In this document: in pieces, positions 1-9,120 of the stretch
How positions within the stretch are numbered: position 1 is the first letter of the stretch
Layout: each line of letters starts with the position of its first letter
Assembly: GCF_016734805.1 (NCBI RefSeq)
Contig: NZ_JAERQG010000002.1
Span: forward strand, 434,001-498,000
Direction: 5' to 3'
Length of the DNA: 64,000 nt
From: Marivirga atlantica
Lineage (GTDB): Bacteria; Bacteroidota; Bacteroidia; Cytophagales; Cyclobacteriaceae
Made by a program: the position numbers and the translations under genes
The notes under the pieces: generated by a model
What the model saw: only the letters and a program-made list of their open reading frames with translations
Told to the model about the DNA's origin: nothing
Database searches by the model: none

Positions 1-2900
1 GAATGCAGTCTTTTGAATATTCCAATGGCTTTGAAGAAGCGGCTTATTATGGAGATACACTTACAATATACGCTGAATTTCAAACTTACTTGAATGATGT
101 AGAAGATTTATCAATTACATTGAGTTCTGACAATCCATATGTGACATTGGTCGACAATGTATTGCAAATAGGGTCTGTTGCAAGAAATAACACTTTTGAT
201 AATAATTCAGTCCCTTTTAGAGTAATTCTTTCCGACAATTTACCAGAAAATGAGAAACTATATTTTAGGTTGAATTATGAAGGAGCTTTTTATGAGGACT
301 ACCAAAATTTTGTCATTTTCTCCAGTCCCAGAACGGAGATATTCAGTTTTGCAAATTGGAGGTTCGGCTTAAACTCTACCGGAGTTTTGGGCCGTAATAA
401 GCAATATCCCTTCAGCACTTTCTCGACAAATTACAACGGCTCAACTCTGGTAGGACATTCAGGAATCATTCTGGCTGCTTCTGCAGATAGTATCAGTAAA
501 AACACCTTAATAAACCCACTTGAGTTTGCTTTTGAGGAGGATTTTGAAAGCATGCAAAAACTAAAGCGCTTCGATGACATAACTGCAGATTTCGATGTAA
601 GAAGTACTTTTAAGGAACAAGCTACTTTGGATACCACTTTAGGTTTAGAAATAAGACAAAGGATTTTAGGCTGGGAGGCTTCTGGTGAGAATGAATTTAT
701 TTTGTTTGAATACGAGCTTGAAAATAGGGGAGATGTAAATTATGACAGTCTTTTCTTTGAGCTTTTTACAGAGTGGGCAGTAATTGATGACGATGCCAAT
801 ACACTTAAATACGATTCTGTAAATGAAATGGTGTATGCATATGACAATAATCAAAGCTTATATGGAGGCCTAGCCCTTATTGCGGATCAGGATTCTGTAT
901 TTTATCCTTTTGACCTGGATAATCTCAATGGCAATACTTCAGATTTAGCAAATGATACCTTAACCAATTCATTGATTTGGGAGTCTAGTATTAATGCATT
1001 TTCTGAAAAAGAGGCTGGTATTAATAATGAAGGAAACAGTGTAGGTTCTTTACTTGGTGTATTGTTGAAAGATTTCCAACCTGGACAAAGCCAAATGATA
1101 AACTTTGCACTTTTAGCTGCCAATGATTTAAGCCAATTGCAAAATGTGTTAAACACAGCTAAAGAAAAGTTGACCACAACTAAGCAAAACAGACCTTTTG
1201 GGGCTCAATTGTTTATATGCGAAAATGAAACACCATCATTTCAGACAGCAAGTACAGATTCGCTTCATATTTATTTGACGCCAACAGCTGATTCCGTTGC
1301 CTATAAAGGAAGAACTTTTGATGTTAGCCCTTTACAATCTGATTCCGTTTTCTATTATGAAGTAATTGATGGCCAGGGTTTTGCCTCAATAAGAAAGAGG
1401 TTAATTGTATCGGTTGTTAAACCTACTGCAAATTTTGAGGTAACATCAACTCCTTATTTAATCACACCAAATAGCAATACCCTAATCTCCTTTAATGACT
1501 CAAGTAAAGAAGCTGTTGAATGGAATTGGACTTTTAGCAACGGTTATCAATCCACTCAACAAAATCCGAGAATCCCCTTTAGTCAGGAGGGAACAATTGA
1601 TATACAATTGGTTGCTACCAATGCCATTGGTTGTACTGATACCATTATGAAGGGCATTGAAATTGCGTTTAGAGGAATTACACCTGATTTAGCAACCAAT
1701 CAGCTGGTTTGTAGTGGCAGTGATGTGGTTATTACTGATCCGGCTATCAGTGAAATCTCTGTCTATGAAGATGCCGAGGCTACTTCTTTAATCTACAGAG
1801 GAGCTACTTTTACCATAGAGAATATTCAAACTGACAGCACTTTTTACGTGCGAAATGAGCAGCAAACCTATCCTTCAGAGATGGTAAAGGTGGAATTAAC
1901 TATAGCAGAAATAAAAGCAGACTTTCAAGTATATGATGATTTATCAACGACTAATGCTGAAATGCGTGCTTTGGCAGTTAATAATAGCATAGCAACAGAC
2001 ATCACCTGGCTCGTACGTGGCGAAAATGTTGGTACTAGTGATTCTCTTTATTTCAACTTACAGGGTTTTACTTCAGGTGATTTGCAATTGGTGGCTGTAA
2101 ACGATTTTGGCTGTACCGATACTTTAACTTTTAATCAGACCCAAAGTGAGAGCCCTGTTTTTGATGATTATTTTCTCTGCCAGGGGCAATCTGTTACTTT
2201 TAAAGCTTCTAATACAAGTGCTTTGTACTTTTTTGCTGATGAGGCACTCAGTCAATTTTTAGGAAAGGGTAGTCAATTATTTATGACTGAAGTGGAAGCT
2301 TCTACCGAAATTTGGGCGGTTAATGTAGCCAACATAGTTCCTTCACAGGCAGTAAAAATACCTTTGCAAATATCTCACGTAGTGGCAAATTTTGAACTGC
2401 CATCGGATACTTTAAACCTTGCTTATGATGAAGCAATCAGTGTGACAGCGGATTCTTCTTCTGCCATTTCATGGAAATGGGATTTGGGTAATGGAGTGGA
2501 GAAAACGGGTAGAATAATTACTTTAGACTATCAGGAAGCAGGAATCTATTACCTGGTTTTAAGTGTGGAAGATTCACTAAAGTGTGTAGAAAGTATGGAG
2601 CGCAGAATCGTTGTTTATGATGACCCTGTTTTGGGTAACAGAGAGCAACTAAGGGAATATTTCACTTTATTTCCTAACCCTGCCAATCAGTTTATCCACT
2701 TAGAAGCTATCGATAATTTTAATTATGATAGTTATACCATTCTCAACATAGATGGCAAAGAAGTACTAAAAAAGGTAAATGATAAACCAAAGCAGCGTGC
2801 TGAAGTTATTTCGGTAAGTTCATTGCCGGAAGGAGTCTATTACTTGGTGATACATAAGAAAAAGCACAAGGCATCTTTCCTTTTCTTAATCAGAAGATAA
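1..2900 (+). CDS. Secreted PKD-domain protein with T9SS type A sorting domain (5' end outside window)
   Basis: The reading frame is open from the window edge; the ATG at 3 is probably internal because no signal peptide follows. What is visible is about 965 residues: a beta-rich N-terminal stretch, then three PKD-like modules (about 475-552, 638-712, 793-874; the first has WNWTFSNG, the third WKWDLGNG) separated by Ig-like segments, and a C-terminal T9SS type A sorting domain (about 885-965, with FPNPANQ and ending in basic residues). The protein is therefore exported by the type IX system and probably attached to the surface. The part before the PKD modules resembles regions that follow S8 peptidase domains in Bacteroidota secreted proteases, so a protease domain may lie upstream; this is inference. 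The cinA start lies two bases after the stop. Confidence 0.85.
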   Translation, partial: MQSFEYSNGFEEAAYYGDTLTIYAEFQTYLNDVEDLSITLSSDNPYVTLVDNVLQIGSVARNNTFDNNSVPFRVILSDNLPENEKLYFRLNYEGAFYEDYQNFVIFSSPRTEIFSFANWRFGLNSTGVLGRNKQYPFSTFSTNYNGSTLVGHSGIILAASADSISKNTLINPLEFAFEEDFESMQKLKRFDDITADFDVRSTFKEQATLDTTLGLEIRQRILGWEASGENEFILFEYELENRGDVNYDSLFFELFTEWAVIDDDANTLKYDSVNEMVYAYDNNQSLYGGLALIADQDSVFYPFDLDNLNGNTSDLANDTLTNSLIWESSINAFSEKEAGINNEGNSVGSLLGVLLKDFQPGQSQMINFALLAANDLSQLQNVLNTAKEKLTTTKQNRPFGAQLFICENETPSFQTASTDSLHIYLTPTADSVAYKGRTFDVSPLQSDSVFYYEVIDGQGFASIRKRLIVSVVKPTANFEVTSTPYLITPNSNTLISFNDSSKEAVEWNWTFSNGYQSTQQNPRIPFSQEGTIDIQLVATNAIGCTDTIMKGIEIAFRGITPDLATNQLVCSGSDVVITDPAISEISVYEDAEATSLIYRGATFTIENIQTDSTFYVRNEQQTYPSEMVKVELTIAEIKADFQVYDDLSTTNAEMRALAVNNSIATDITWLVRGENVGTSDSLYFNLQGFTSGDLQLVAVNDFGCTDTLTFNQTQSESPVFDDYFLCQGQSVTFKASNTSALYFFADEALSQFLGKGSQLFMTEVEASTEIWAVNVANIVPSQAVKIPLQISHVVANFELPSDTLNLAYDEAISVTADSSSAISWKWDLGNGVEKTGRIITLDYQEAGIYYLVLSVEDSLKCVESMERRIVVYDDPVLGNREQLREYFTLFPNPANQFIHLEAIDNFNYDSYTILNIDGKEVLKKVNDKPKQRAEVISVSSLPEGVYYLVIHKKKHKASFLFLIRR

Positions 2901-2902
2901 AC

Positions 2903-4153
2903 ATGAAGAATATATTTGCTGAACTTATTTCCATAGGGGATGAGATTTTGTACGGTCAAACTTTAGATACTAATTCACATTGGATAAGTGCTGAATTAGA
3001 TAAAATAGGAGTAAAAGTAAAACGCAAAGTAACCATAGCCGACACAGAAGAGGCTATTCTGGAAGCTTTTGAGGAGGCAGAGAAAAATGCTGATATTATT
3101 CTTATAACAGGCGGTCTGGGCCCTACCAAGGATGATCTGACTAAACCCTGTTTGGCAAAATATTTCGATTCAGAAATGTACCTGAATGAGGAAATCCTTC
3201 AAACACTGAAAGAACGATTTGCCAAGCGTGGAAGAACGCTTAACAAACTCAATAAGGGGCAGGCTGAGTTGCCTAAAAAATGTGAGGTTGTTTTTAATCA
3301 ATATGGAACAGCCCCGGGTATGTGGTTCAATAAAGGCAGAAAAGTATTTGTTTCCATGCCTGGTGTTCCGAAGGAGATGAAATATATGATGCAGGATACT
3401 GTACTTCCTAAATTGAAGGAGCAGTTCCAGATGCCTGTTATCATCCACCAAATGGTGAAAACCAGTGGAGTTCCAGAAAGTGAATTAGCGGAAAAGCTTG
3501 AAGACTGGGAGAATAACCTTCCCAAAGAAATTAAACTGGCTTATCTGCCTGGGCTTAAGCAAGTAAAACTGAGACTGACAGCTATCGGTGCTGATGAAAA
3601 TCGTTTAAAGAAACTGATCTCTGCAGAAGTTGAAAAGCTGGACGAGCTGATAGGTAAATATGTTTTCGCGACTGAGGATATCAATCACGCAGAAGCTGTT
3701 GGTGAACTGCTTAAATCTAAAGGATTAACAATAGCATGTGCTGAAAGTTGTACAGGAGGATATTTGTCAAAATTGATTACTGAAAATGCTGGTAGCTCAG
3801 CTTATTATCAGGGTACGGTTATTCCATATCATAACGAGTTAAAAATAAAAGTGCTTGGTGTGCAGCAAGAAACCATCGAAAAGTTTGGTGCTGTTAGCGA
3901 ACAAACTGTTATTGAAATGGCAGAAAATGTACGCCAATTGATGCATGCTGATATTGGAGTGGCTACAAGTGGTATAGCAGGACCTTCAGGTGGTACAGAA
4001 GAGAAGCCGGTAGGTACAGTTTGGGTAGCTTTGGCAGATGGTGAAAATACCCAAACTAAATTGTTCAATTTCCCTTTTGATAGAGAGGGTAATATTGATA
4101 TTACAGCTAATTCAGTATTAAATTTGGTTCGACAAACTTTAAGTGCAAAATAA
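2903..4153 (+). CDS. cinA: CinA-family protein (competence/damage-inducible protein, NMN amidohydrolase)
   Basis: 416 residues, the normal two-domain length. The N-terminal molybdopterin-binding-like domain shows GDEILYGQTLDTNSHW (about 12-27) and ITGGLGPTKDD (68-78). The C-terminal PncC domain has the nucleophile motif AESCTGG (280-286, Ser282) and the TSGIAGPSGG loop. In the family, the C-terminal domain deamidates nicotinamide mononucleotide in pyridine nucleotide salvage and the N-terminal domain is linked to ADP-ribose pyrophosphatase activity. The gene starts two bases after the secreted protein and is probably co-transcribed with it. Start is ATG. Confidence 0.95.
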   Translation: MKNIFAELISIGDEILYGQTLDTNSHWISAELDKIGVKVKRKVTIADTEEAILEAFEEAEKNADIILITGGLGPTKDDLTKPCLAKYFDSEMYLNEEILQTLKERFAKRGRTLNKLNKGQAELPKKCEVVFNQYGTAPGMWFNKGRKVFVSMPGVPKEMKYMMQDTVLPKLKEQFQMPVIIHQMVKTSGVPESELAEKLEDWENNLPKEIKLAYLPGLKQVKLRLTAIGADENRLKKLISAEVEKLDELIGKYVFATEDINHAEAVGELLKSKGLTIACAESCTGGYLSKLITENAGSSAYYQGTVIPYHNELKIKVLGVQQETIEKFGAVSEQTVIEMAENVRQLMHADIGVATSGIAGPSGGTEEKPVGTVWVALADGENTQTKLFNFPFDREGNIDITANSVLNLVRQTLSAK

Positions 4154-4183
4154 TTGAGAAAAAGGCGATAAATCGTAATTTTG
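4154..4183 (+). promoter_or_regulatory. Candidate promoter for the E2 gene
   Basis: TTG at 4154-4156, a 19-base spacer, then TAATTTTG at 4176-4183, matching the Bacteroidota -33 and TAnnTTTG -7 elements. It lies directly after the cinA stop and would give a leader of about 105 bases before the E2 start at 4298. Found by eye only. Confidence 0.45.
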
Positions 4184-4297
4184 TACAAATAATATTCGCA
4201 TTTACCATAGAAATATCTGTTGGTGAATGAGTAAAATTCAAGAGTGGAAAGCGCTACTTGTATCAATCTTATTTAAAAGCATATAAATTAAAAATAC

Positions 4298-5629
4298 ATG
4301 GCAACTGTAGAAATGGTTATGCCCAAAATGGGCGAAAGTATAATGGAGGCAACGGTACTGACCTGGCTCAAAAAAGAAGGCGATACCATAGAACAAGATG
4401 AATCTGTTTTAGAAGTAGCAACTGATAAAGTAGATACAGAAGTTCCTGCATTAGAAGGCGGTGTATTAAAACAAATATTAGCACAAGAGGGTGATATTGT
4501 AGCGGTTGGTAAGCCGATAGCCATCATCGAAACGGAAGGCGAAGCTTCTGGTGATAGCGCACCTAGTAATGATGCTCCTAAAGCTGAAGCTCAAAAGGAA
4601 GCTGCTCCTGCAGCAACGCAAAGCAGTAATGGTCAATCTACAAACGGTCATGAAATTCCTGCCCGATCTGATTCAGGTAGATTTTATTCTCCGCTAGTGA
4701 GAAATATCGCTAAAGAAGAGAATGTAAGCATGGACCAGCTTGAAAGCATTGATGGAAGCGGTAAAGATGGTAGAGTAACTAAAAAAGACATCTTAGCTTT
4801 TGTTGAAAATAAAGATAGTCAACCGGCTCAAACTACTCAGCAAACTTCTGCTGCTCCTGCCAGCACTCCTGCACCTGCGGCATCTCCTGCTCCTCAGGGT
4901 GTACCTGTTAGCATCAGCGCTGAAGATGAGATCATCGAGATGGACAGAATGCGTAAGATGATTGCCGGAAGAATGGTTGATTCTAAACGTATTTCTCCAC
5001 ATGTAACTTCTTTTGTGGAAGCTGATTTAACCAGTGTTGTGCAATGGAGAAACAAGCATAAAAATGCTTTTAAAGAGAAAGAAGGTGGTAACCTGACTTT
5101 CACTCCAATCTTTATAGAAGCTGTTGTAAAAGCCATCAAAGATTACCCAATGATCAACGTTCAGGTAGATGGTGATAGAATTATCAAGAAGAAGCGTATC
5201 AATATTGGTATGGCAGTAGCTTTACCATCAGGTAATTTGATTGTTCCTGTTATTAAAGATGCGGATCAACTAAATATCACAGGATTGGCTAACAAAGTAA
5301 ACGACTTAGCAAAAAGAGCCCGTGATAATAAATTAAAAGCAGAAGAGCTAGAAGGTGGAACATTCACTATCTCAAATGTTGGTTCTTTCGGTAATGTGAT
5401 GGGTACACCAATCATTATGCAGCCGCAAGTAGGTATCCTTGCTTTAGGCGCTATAGTGAAAAAGCCTGCAGTTTTAGAAACACCACAAGGTGATGTAATT
5501 GCTATTAGACACAAAATGTTCCTATCTCATTCTTATGATCACAGAGTGGTTGACGGCTCATTAGGAGGTATGGTGGTTCGCAGAGTGGCCGATTACCTTG
5601 AAAAATGGGATCCTAAAAGAGATTTATAA
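4298..5629 (+). CDS. Dihydrolipoamide acyltransferase, E2 of a 2-oxo acid dehydrogenase complex
   Basis: 443 residues with classic E2 architecture: one lipoyl domain (about 1-80, lipoylated Lys44 in ATDKVDTE), an Ala/Pro/Gln-rich linker, a peripheral subunit-binding domain (about 128-170, FYSPLVRNIAKEE), a second linker, and a catalytic core ending in SYDHRVVDG (His415, Asp419). It transfers the acyl group from lipoate to CoA in the cytoplasm. A single lipoyl domain and the absence of pyruvate-specific features fit a branched-chain or unspecified 2-oxo acid complex; substrate cannot be fixed from sequence. E1 and E3 genes are not adjacent. A strong terminator follows at 5651-5681. Confidence 0.93.
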   Translation: MATVEMVMPKMGESIMEATVLTWLKKEGDTIEQDESVLEVATDKVDTEVPALEGGVLKQILAQEGDIVAVGKPIAIIETEGEASGDSAPSNDAPKAEAQKEAAPAATQSSNGQSTNGHEIPARSDSGRFYSPLVRNIAKEENVSMDQLESIDGSGKDGRVTKKDILAFVENKDSQPAQTTQQTSAAPASTPAPAASPAPQGVPVSISAEDEIIEMDRMRKMIAGRMVDSKRISPHVTSFVEADLTSVVQWRNKHKNAFKEKEGGNLTFTPIFIEAVVKAIKDYPMINVQVDGDRIIKKKRINIGMAVALPSGNLIVPVIKDADQLNITGLANKVNDLAKRARDNKLKAEELEGGTFTISNVGSFGNVMGTPIIMQPQVGILALGAIVKKPAVLETPQGDVIAIRHKMFLSHSYDHRVVDGSLGGMVVRRVADYLEKWDPKRDL

Positions 5630-5650
5630 TTTTATATAGTTTACGGTTTT

Positions 5651-5681
5651 AAGAAGCGAGTCGAAAGACTCGCTTTTTTTA
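5651..5681 (+). terminator. Rho-independent terminator after the E2 gene
   Basis: Perfect 7-bp stem GCGAGTC (5656-5662), GAAA tetraloop, GACTCGC (5667-5673), followed by seven T. A-rich bases before the stem extend the pairing into the T tract. Confidence 0.93.
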
Positions 5682-5696
5682 TATCTTCAGGTTTTT

Positions 5697-5714
5697 GTTG
5701 GTGATAACACCAAC
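5697..5714. repeat. Palindromic REP-like hairpin
   Basis: Perfect 7-bp inverted repeat GTTGGTG (5697-5703), loop ATAA, CACCAAC (5708-5714), with no T tract, just upstream of a small ORF. With the palindromes at 5987-6001 and 6091-6252 it makes this gap unusually rich in short hairpin units. Whether it is repeated genome-wide cannot be seen here. Confidence 0.5.
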
Positions 5715-5738
5715 GAAAGGGAGAAAACATGTGAGCTT

Positions 5739-5966
5739 ATGTACGGTGTAATAATATTTATTTTTATCCTCTTGTTTAATATTTGTTCAATTATTGGATT
5801 ATTTCGCTATTGGGGTGGATTTAGATATTCGAGTGAAACAGAACAGGAATATCATGAATTTCTAAACGAATCTAAATCAAGAAAAATCCGAGTAAGACTA
5901 ATTTTTGTTCTTATTTTTGGTATTTACTTCCTATTTAAAGCTAGTGAAATTTCCTTCTTTAATTAG
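5739..5966 (+). CDS. Small two-helix membrane protein, hypothetical
   Basis: 75 residues. Two hydrophobic segments (about 3-22, and 52-68 containing LIFVLIFGIYFLF) flank a charged segment with ETEQEYHEFLNES. No family is recognised. The ORF lies inside a gap full of palindromic repeats, there is no good ribosome binding site at normal spacing, and it has no operon partner. The clean two-helix pattern argues for a real gene, the setting against. Confidence 0.45.
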   Translation: MYGVIIFIFILLFNICSIIGLFRYWGGFRYSSETEQEYHEFLNESKSRKIRVRLIFVLIFGIYFLFKASEISFFN

Positions 5967-5986
5967 TAATAACCCTCCCGCTGGCG

Positions 5987-6001
5987 CGAGCTTGTAGCTC
6001 G
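5987..6001. repeat. REP-like palindrome in a GC-rich patch
   Basis: CGAGCT (5987-5992), loop TGT, AGCTCG (5996-6001), set in a locally GC-rich patch (about 5973-6004) that stands out from the AT-rich surroundings. Such short GC-rich palindromes resemble REP elements mobilised by REP-associated tyrosine transposases in trans; no such transposase is present in this window. Confidence 0.5.
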
Positions 6002-6090
6002 TGACATTTTAAACTTACAATAGTTAACATTGAAAGCATTTGTTTTTAACGAGTCCTTTTTTGTTTTGGGCTAATGGAGCTAAAGGGCTA

Positions 6091-6150
6091 GATGCTTCCA
6101 GCATGACTGTGCCAACCCAGTGTGTTAGTTCAGTCATTCCGTAGGAATCT
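6091..6150. repeat. Intergenic repeat unit, copy 1
   Basis: Begins with GATGCTTCCAGCATGACT (6091-6108), identical to 6187-6204, and ends with GTCATTCCGTAGGAATCT (6133-6150), which carries the perfect palindrome ATTCC-GTA-GGAAT. The second half is a diverged match of 6235-6252. Confidence 0.65.
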
Positions 6151-6186
6151 TTGTACATATCTCAGCGATTATGTTACATCCAAATA

Positions 6187-6252
6187 GATGCTTCCAGCAT
6201 GACTATACCAACCAATAGTGTGGGTGTGGGTTCTGTCATCCCGGAGAGATCT
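6187..6252. repeat. Intergenic repeat unit, copy 2
   Basis: Direct repeat of the unit at 6091, 96 bases downstream. The first 18 bases are identical; the end (6235-6252) matches 14 of 18 bases of copy 1, and the palindrome is degraded. The middle has drifted and is slightly longer. Confidence 0.65.
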
Positions 6253-6409
6253 ATCAACATACTTCTGAAATTATAATTCAAAAGAAGTTTCTTAAATACC
6301 TCACATTACAAGATCATTTACAAAACCGTATTTCCTATGCTACTGTATGGCAATTCTAGTATTAAATATGGCTCTACAGTATTTTTTGCTAACAACTGTA
6401 AGCTATCCA

Positions 6410-6439
6410 TTGCCAAAAAGGAATAAACTAATATCTTTA
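6410..6439 (+). promoter_or_regulatory. Candidate promoter for the NSS transporter
   Basis: TTG at 6410-6412, a 19-base spacer, then TATCTTTA at 6432-6439 (TAnnTTTG with the last base changed). The predicted start site lies about 20 bases before the ATG at 6465. Confidence 0.45.
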
Positions 6440-6464
6440 CAGCCTTTTAAATTTTAAGTTAGAT

Positions 6465-7868
6465 ATGGCATCAAGAGGAGGATTCTCTAGTAAAATCGGT
6501 TTTATTTTAGCTGCAGCAGGTTCCGCTGTGGGTTTAGGAAATATATGGAAATTCCCATTTGAAGTGGGTGAAGGTGGTGGTGCTGCCTTTGTGTTCGTTT
6601 ACCTTATATTTTGTTTTATCCTGTGCTTTCCCGTAATGATTACGGAAATTGCGATGGGTAGAAAAACCTCAAAAAATCCGGTGGGAGCCTTCAACTCTTT
6701 AGGTTATAAAAAGTGGAATTTCATTGGTAAAATAGGCATTATTAGTGGTTTCCTCATATTATCTTTTTACAATGTAGTAGCTGGTTGGGCCTTTGGATAT
6801 TTTCTTGAAATGCTTAGCGGTAATTTTGATATTGGTAATCAGTTTGGTGATTACATCAAAGATGTTTACAAAGTAGGAGGGTACGCCATAGTATTTATGC
6901 TAACTACAGCCTTTATCGTATCAAAAGGTGTTTCTGGAGGTATAGAAAAAGCTTCGAAAATATTGATGCCTACACTTTTAATCATGATTATAGGCTTGGT
7001 GATTTATTCATTAACGCTTCCTCATGCATTGGAAGGTTTATCGTTTTATCTGGTTCCTGATTTCTCAAAGCTTACTACTAAGGTGATTGGTAGCGCAATG
7101 GGGCAGGCATTTTTCTCTTTGTCATTAGGAATGGGCGCTCTAATTACCTATGGATCATATGTGGGTAAAAAGGATAATATCGTTTCTTCAGCGGCTTTTA
7201 TCACTCTTACTGATGTCGGTATCGCAGTTATTGCAGGTATGATGATGTTCCCTCTAGTAGCTTACCTAACAGATGGTACTATGGAAGGAGCAGGACAAGG
7301 AGCAGGTTTAATATTCGCAGTATTACCGGGAGCATTTGAAACATTAGGCCCAGTACTTGGCGTAGTGATAGGGTCAGCTTTCTTCTTATTATTATCTTTT
7401 GCAGCCTTAACTTCTACAGTTTCTTTATTGGAAGTTCCGGTGGCTTATACGGTAGATGAATTGAACATGAAAAGAGGAAAGGCTGTATGGTTAGTAGCTG
7501 GAGTTATTTTCCTCATTGGTTTACCATCATTAGTAGGTAATGGCTACTCAGAATTCTTCTCTAATTTCATTACTTATTTTGGTGCTGAAAATCCTACTGA
7601 TTTCATGACGTTCATTGGCCATGTAGCAAATGATACCTTCCTGCCTTTAGGAGGATGTTTAATAGTAATATTTGCTGCTTATGTATGGAAAAAGGAGAAT
7701 CTTAGTGATGAAATTAGCAATGGATTTGATGGCTACAAAGGTTCATTTCTTGAGAAATACATCAATTTTGCTATTACCGTATTTTGTCCTATAGTTTTAG
7801 GAATCATGTTTATTACTACTGTACTGTCTAAGTTTTTTAACATTAATTTAGGTGAGTTGCTGTTTTAA
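6465..7868 (+). CDS. Sodium-dependent transporter, NSS/SNF family
   Basis: 467 residues, almost entirely hydrophobic helices, typical of bacterial LeuT-fold symporters. The N-terminus shows the family signature AAAGSAVGLGNIWKFPF (about 14-30, the Na+/substrate site of TM1) followed by the GEGGGAAF turn before TM2. Family members import amino acids or related amines with Na+ across the inner membrane; the substrate cannot be read from sequence. It is a single gene behind its own promoter and ends at a terminator shared with the convergent gldC operon. Confidence 0.93.
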   Translation: MASRGGFSSKIGFILAAAGSAVGLGNIWKFPFEVGEGGGAAFVFVYLIFCFILCFPVMITEIAMGRKTSKNPVGAFNSLGYKKWNFIGKIGIISGFLILSFYNVVAGWAFGYFLEMLSGNFDIGNQFGDYIKDVYKVGGYAIVFMLTTAFIVSKGVSGGIEKASKILMPTLLIMIIGLVIYSLTLPHALEGLSFYLVPDFSKLTTKVIGSAMGQAFFSLSLGMGALITYGSYVGKKDNIVSSAAFITLTDVGIAVIAGMMMFPLVAYLTDGTMEGAGQGAGLIFAVLPGAFETLGPVLGVVIGSAFFLLLSFAALTSTVSLLEVPVAYTVDELNMKRGKAVWLVAGVIFLIGLPSLVGNGYSEFFSNFITYFGAENPTDFMTFIGHVANDTFLPLGGCLIVIFAAYVWKKENLSDEISNGFDGYKGSFLEKYINFAITVFCPIVLGIMFITTVLSKFFNINLGELLF

Positions 7869-7887
7869 GTAAGTCACGCATAGACAT

Positions 7888-7921
7888 AAAAAAAGGAACT
7901 GATTTTTCAGTTCCTTTTTTG
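7888..7921. terminator. Bidirectional terminator between the transporter and gldC
   Basis: GGAACTGA (7895-7902), loop TTTT, TCAGTTCC (7907-7914), flanked by seven A on the left and six T on the right, so it can terminate both convergent transcripts. Confidence 0.93.
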
Positions 7922-7946
7922 TTTGGTATAAACTTGCCTGATAGAA

Positions 7947-8285
7947 CTATTTCTGCTCTCTCATCTCTCTTTCCACATGAGCAACCAGCTTATCACATAG
8001 GTCATTCATTTCCTGAGACATAAACTCATCTCCTGTAGCGTTAAGTACACTCTGAGCCATACCGCCTAAGCAATCTATATAAAAACGCTTCATTTCGTCA
8101 ACAGGCATGTCTTTAGTCCAAAGATCTATGCGCATTGAATTCTTCTCTATATGATCCCATAAAGAGATGCTTATACTTTTAGTTTCTTTTAATTCTTCGC
8201 TTGCATCAGTAGCGTTCCACTCAATTTTTTCAGGTACGCTATCCTTATCTAATTCAATCTCAAAATTGATTTTTGATTTCTTCAT
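7947..8285 (-). CDS. gldC: Gliding motility protein GldC
   Basis: 112 residues, the usual GldC length. The central motif RIDLWTKDMPVDEMK is the hallmark of the GldC family in gliding Bacteroidota. GldC is a small soluble protein that supports gliding and T9SS function; its biochemical role is not settled. No gldB neighbour is present; the gene is the last of a long minus-strand run, 20 bases after an M48 lipoprotease, and is followed by a terminator. Confidence 0.92.
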   Translation of the reverse strand: MKKSKINFEIELDKDSVPEKIEWNATDASEELKETKSISISLWDHIEKNSMRIDLWTKDMPVDEMKRFYIDCLGGMAQSVLNATGDEFMSQEMNDLCDKLVAHVEREMREQK

Positions 8286-8305
8286 TCTCTCTTCTATCTA
8301 TTCAA

Positions 8306-9118
8306 TTATTGTGGTAACATGTTTTTAAAATCCTCATAAGTAGTAGGATTTAAAGGTGTGGTAGAACAGCCAATTTCGTCTGCTTTTTTATTGATATCTT
8401 CTACACGGTTATCAGGACTAGGGTGGGTGCTTAAAAACTCTGGAGTTCCCCCAGCCTGTCCTTGATCAACAAGTTTCTGAAAGAAACCTGCAGTTCCATT
8501 ACAGGCGTATCTGGTTTCAGCTAGATATTCAACCGATCTGTCATCAGCTTCTGACTCAAACTCTCTTGAGAATGCAAGGCCAGAGGCTGTTCCAGCTATC
8601 TGTGCAGCAATAGTTTCTAGCTGTGAGGGATTTTCTCCAACTAGTAGAGACAGTAGAATTTGTAAACCATAAATCCTTTGAAGGTTTCTACTGGTATGTC
8701 TAAGATCTGCATGAGCAATTTCGTGACCAAGTACACCCATCAAGTCATCTTCCTGATCAAGGTATTTAATGAGTCCTGTGTATACATAGATATAACCACC
8801 AGGAGTAGCGAAAGCATTTAGAACAGAATCATCGGCAATTATTTTAAACTCCCATGCAAACTCATCTCTGTATTCAACTTCACCTGACTCTAGAATGGCA
8901 TCAACTAAATTACCAAAATAAGCATAGGCATCAGCATATTCCGAATCATCTAAGATAGGGTAGGTCGCAGGGTCACTTTCTATTTCATTTGATACTTGTT
9001 GCCCCAGTTCTAAATCTTGTTCTAATGAAAACGCAACAAAATTATCGTTCTTATCTCTACAAGACGAGATGGCTATTGTTAAAAATAGGCCTAGTATGTA
9101 GATACTAAATTTTCTCAT
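8306..9118 (-). CDS. M48-family metalloprotease, lipoprotein
   Basis: About 270 residues. A hydrophobic signal ends in a lipobox (AISSC, Cys20), so the protein is probably lipid-anchored in the envelope. The zinc site is GHEIAH (HEIAH at 132-136) with the downstream EFESEAD motif supplying the third ligand; this is the architecture of BepA/LoiP-like peptidases that assist or degrade outer membrane proteins. A longer frame begins at a TTG at 9124, but the ATG at 9118 lies just after the scoB stop and gives a better signal peptide, so I use it. Confidence 0.92.
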   Translation of the reverse strand: MRKFSIYILGLFLTIAISSCRDKNDNFVAFSLEQDLELGQQVSNEIESDPATYPILDDSEYADAYAYFGNLVDAILESGEVEYRDEFAWEFKIIADDSVLNAFATPGGYIYVYTGLIKYLDQEDDLMGVLGHEIAHADLRHTSRNLQRIYGLQILLSLLVGENPSQLETIAAQIAGTASGLAFSREFESEADDRSVEYLAETRYACNGTAGFFQKLVDQGQAGGTPEFLSTHPSPDNRVEDINKKADEIGCSTTPLNPTTYEDFKNMLPQ

Positions 9119-9120
9119 AA

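Larger units (their letters stand above)
5967..6464. other. Intergenic island with REP-like repeats
   Basis: 498 bases without a convincing gene. It contains a palindrome at 5987-6001 inside a GC-rich patch, two diverged copies of a 60-66 base unit (6091-6150 and 6187-6252), an AT-rich stretch, and the promoter of the following transporter at 6410-6439. Confidence 0.7.

Noticed and set aside
3829-4266. Long antisense frame of 145 codons opposite cinA
   Set aside because: It mirrors the coding bias of cinA on the other strand and contains no recognisable domain; the plus-strand gene is certain.
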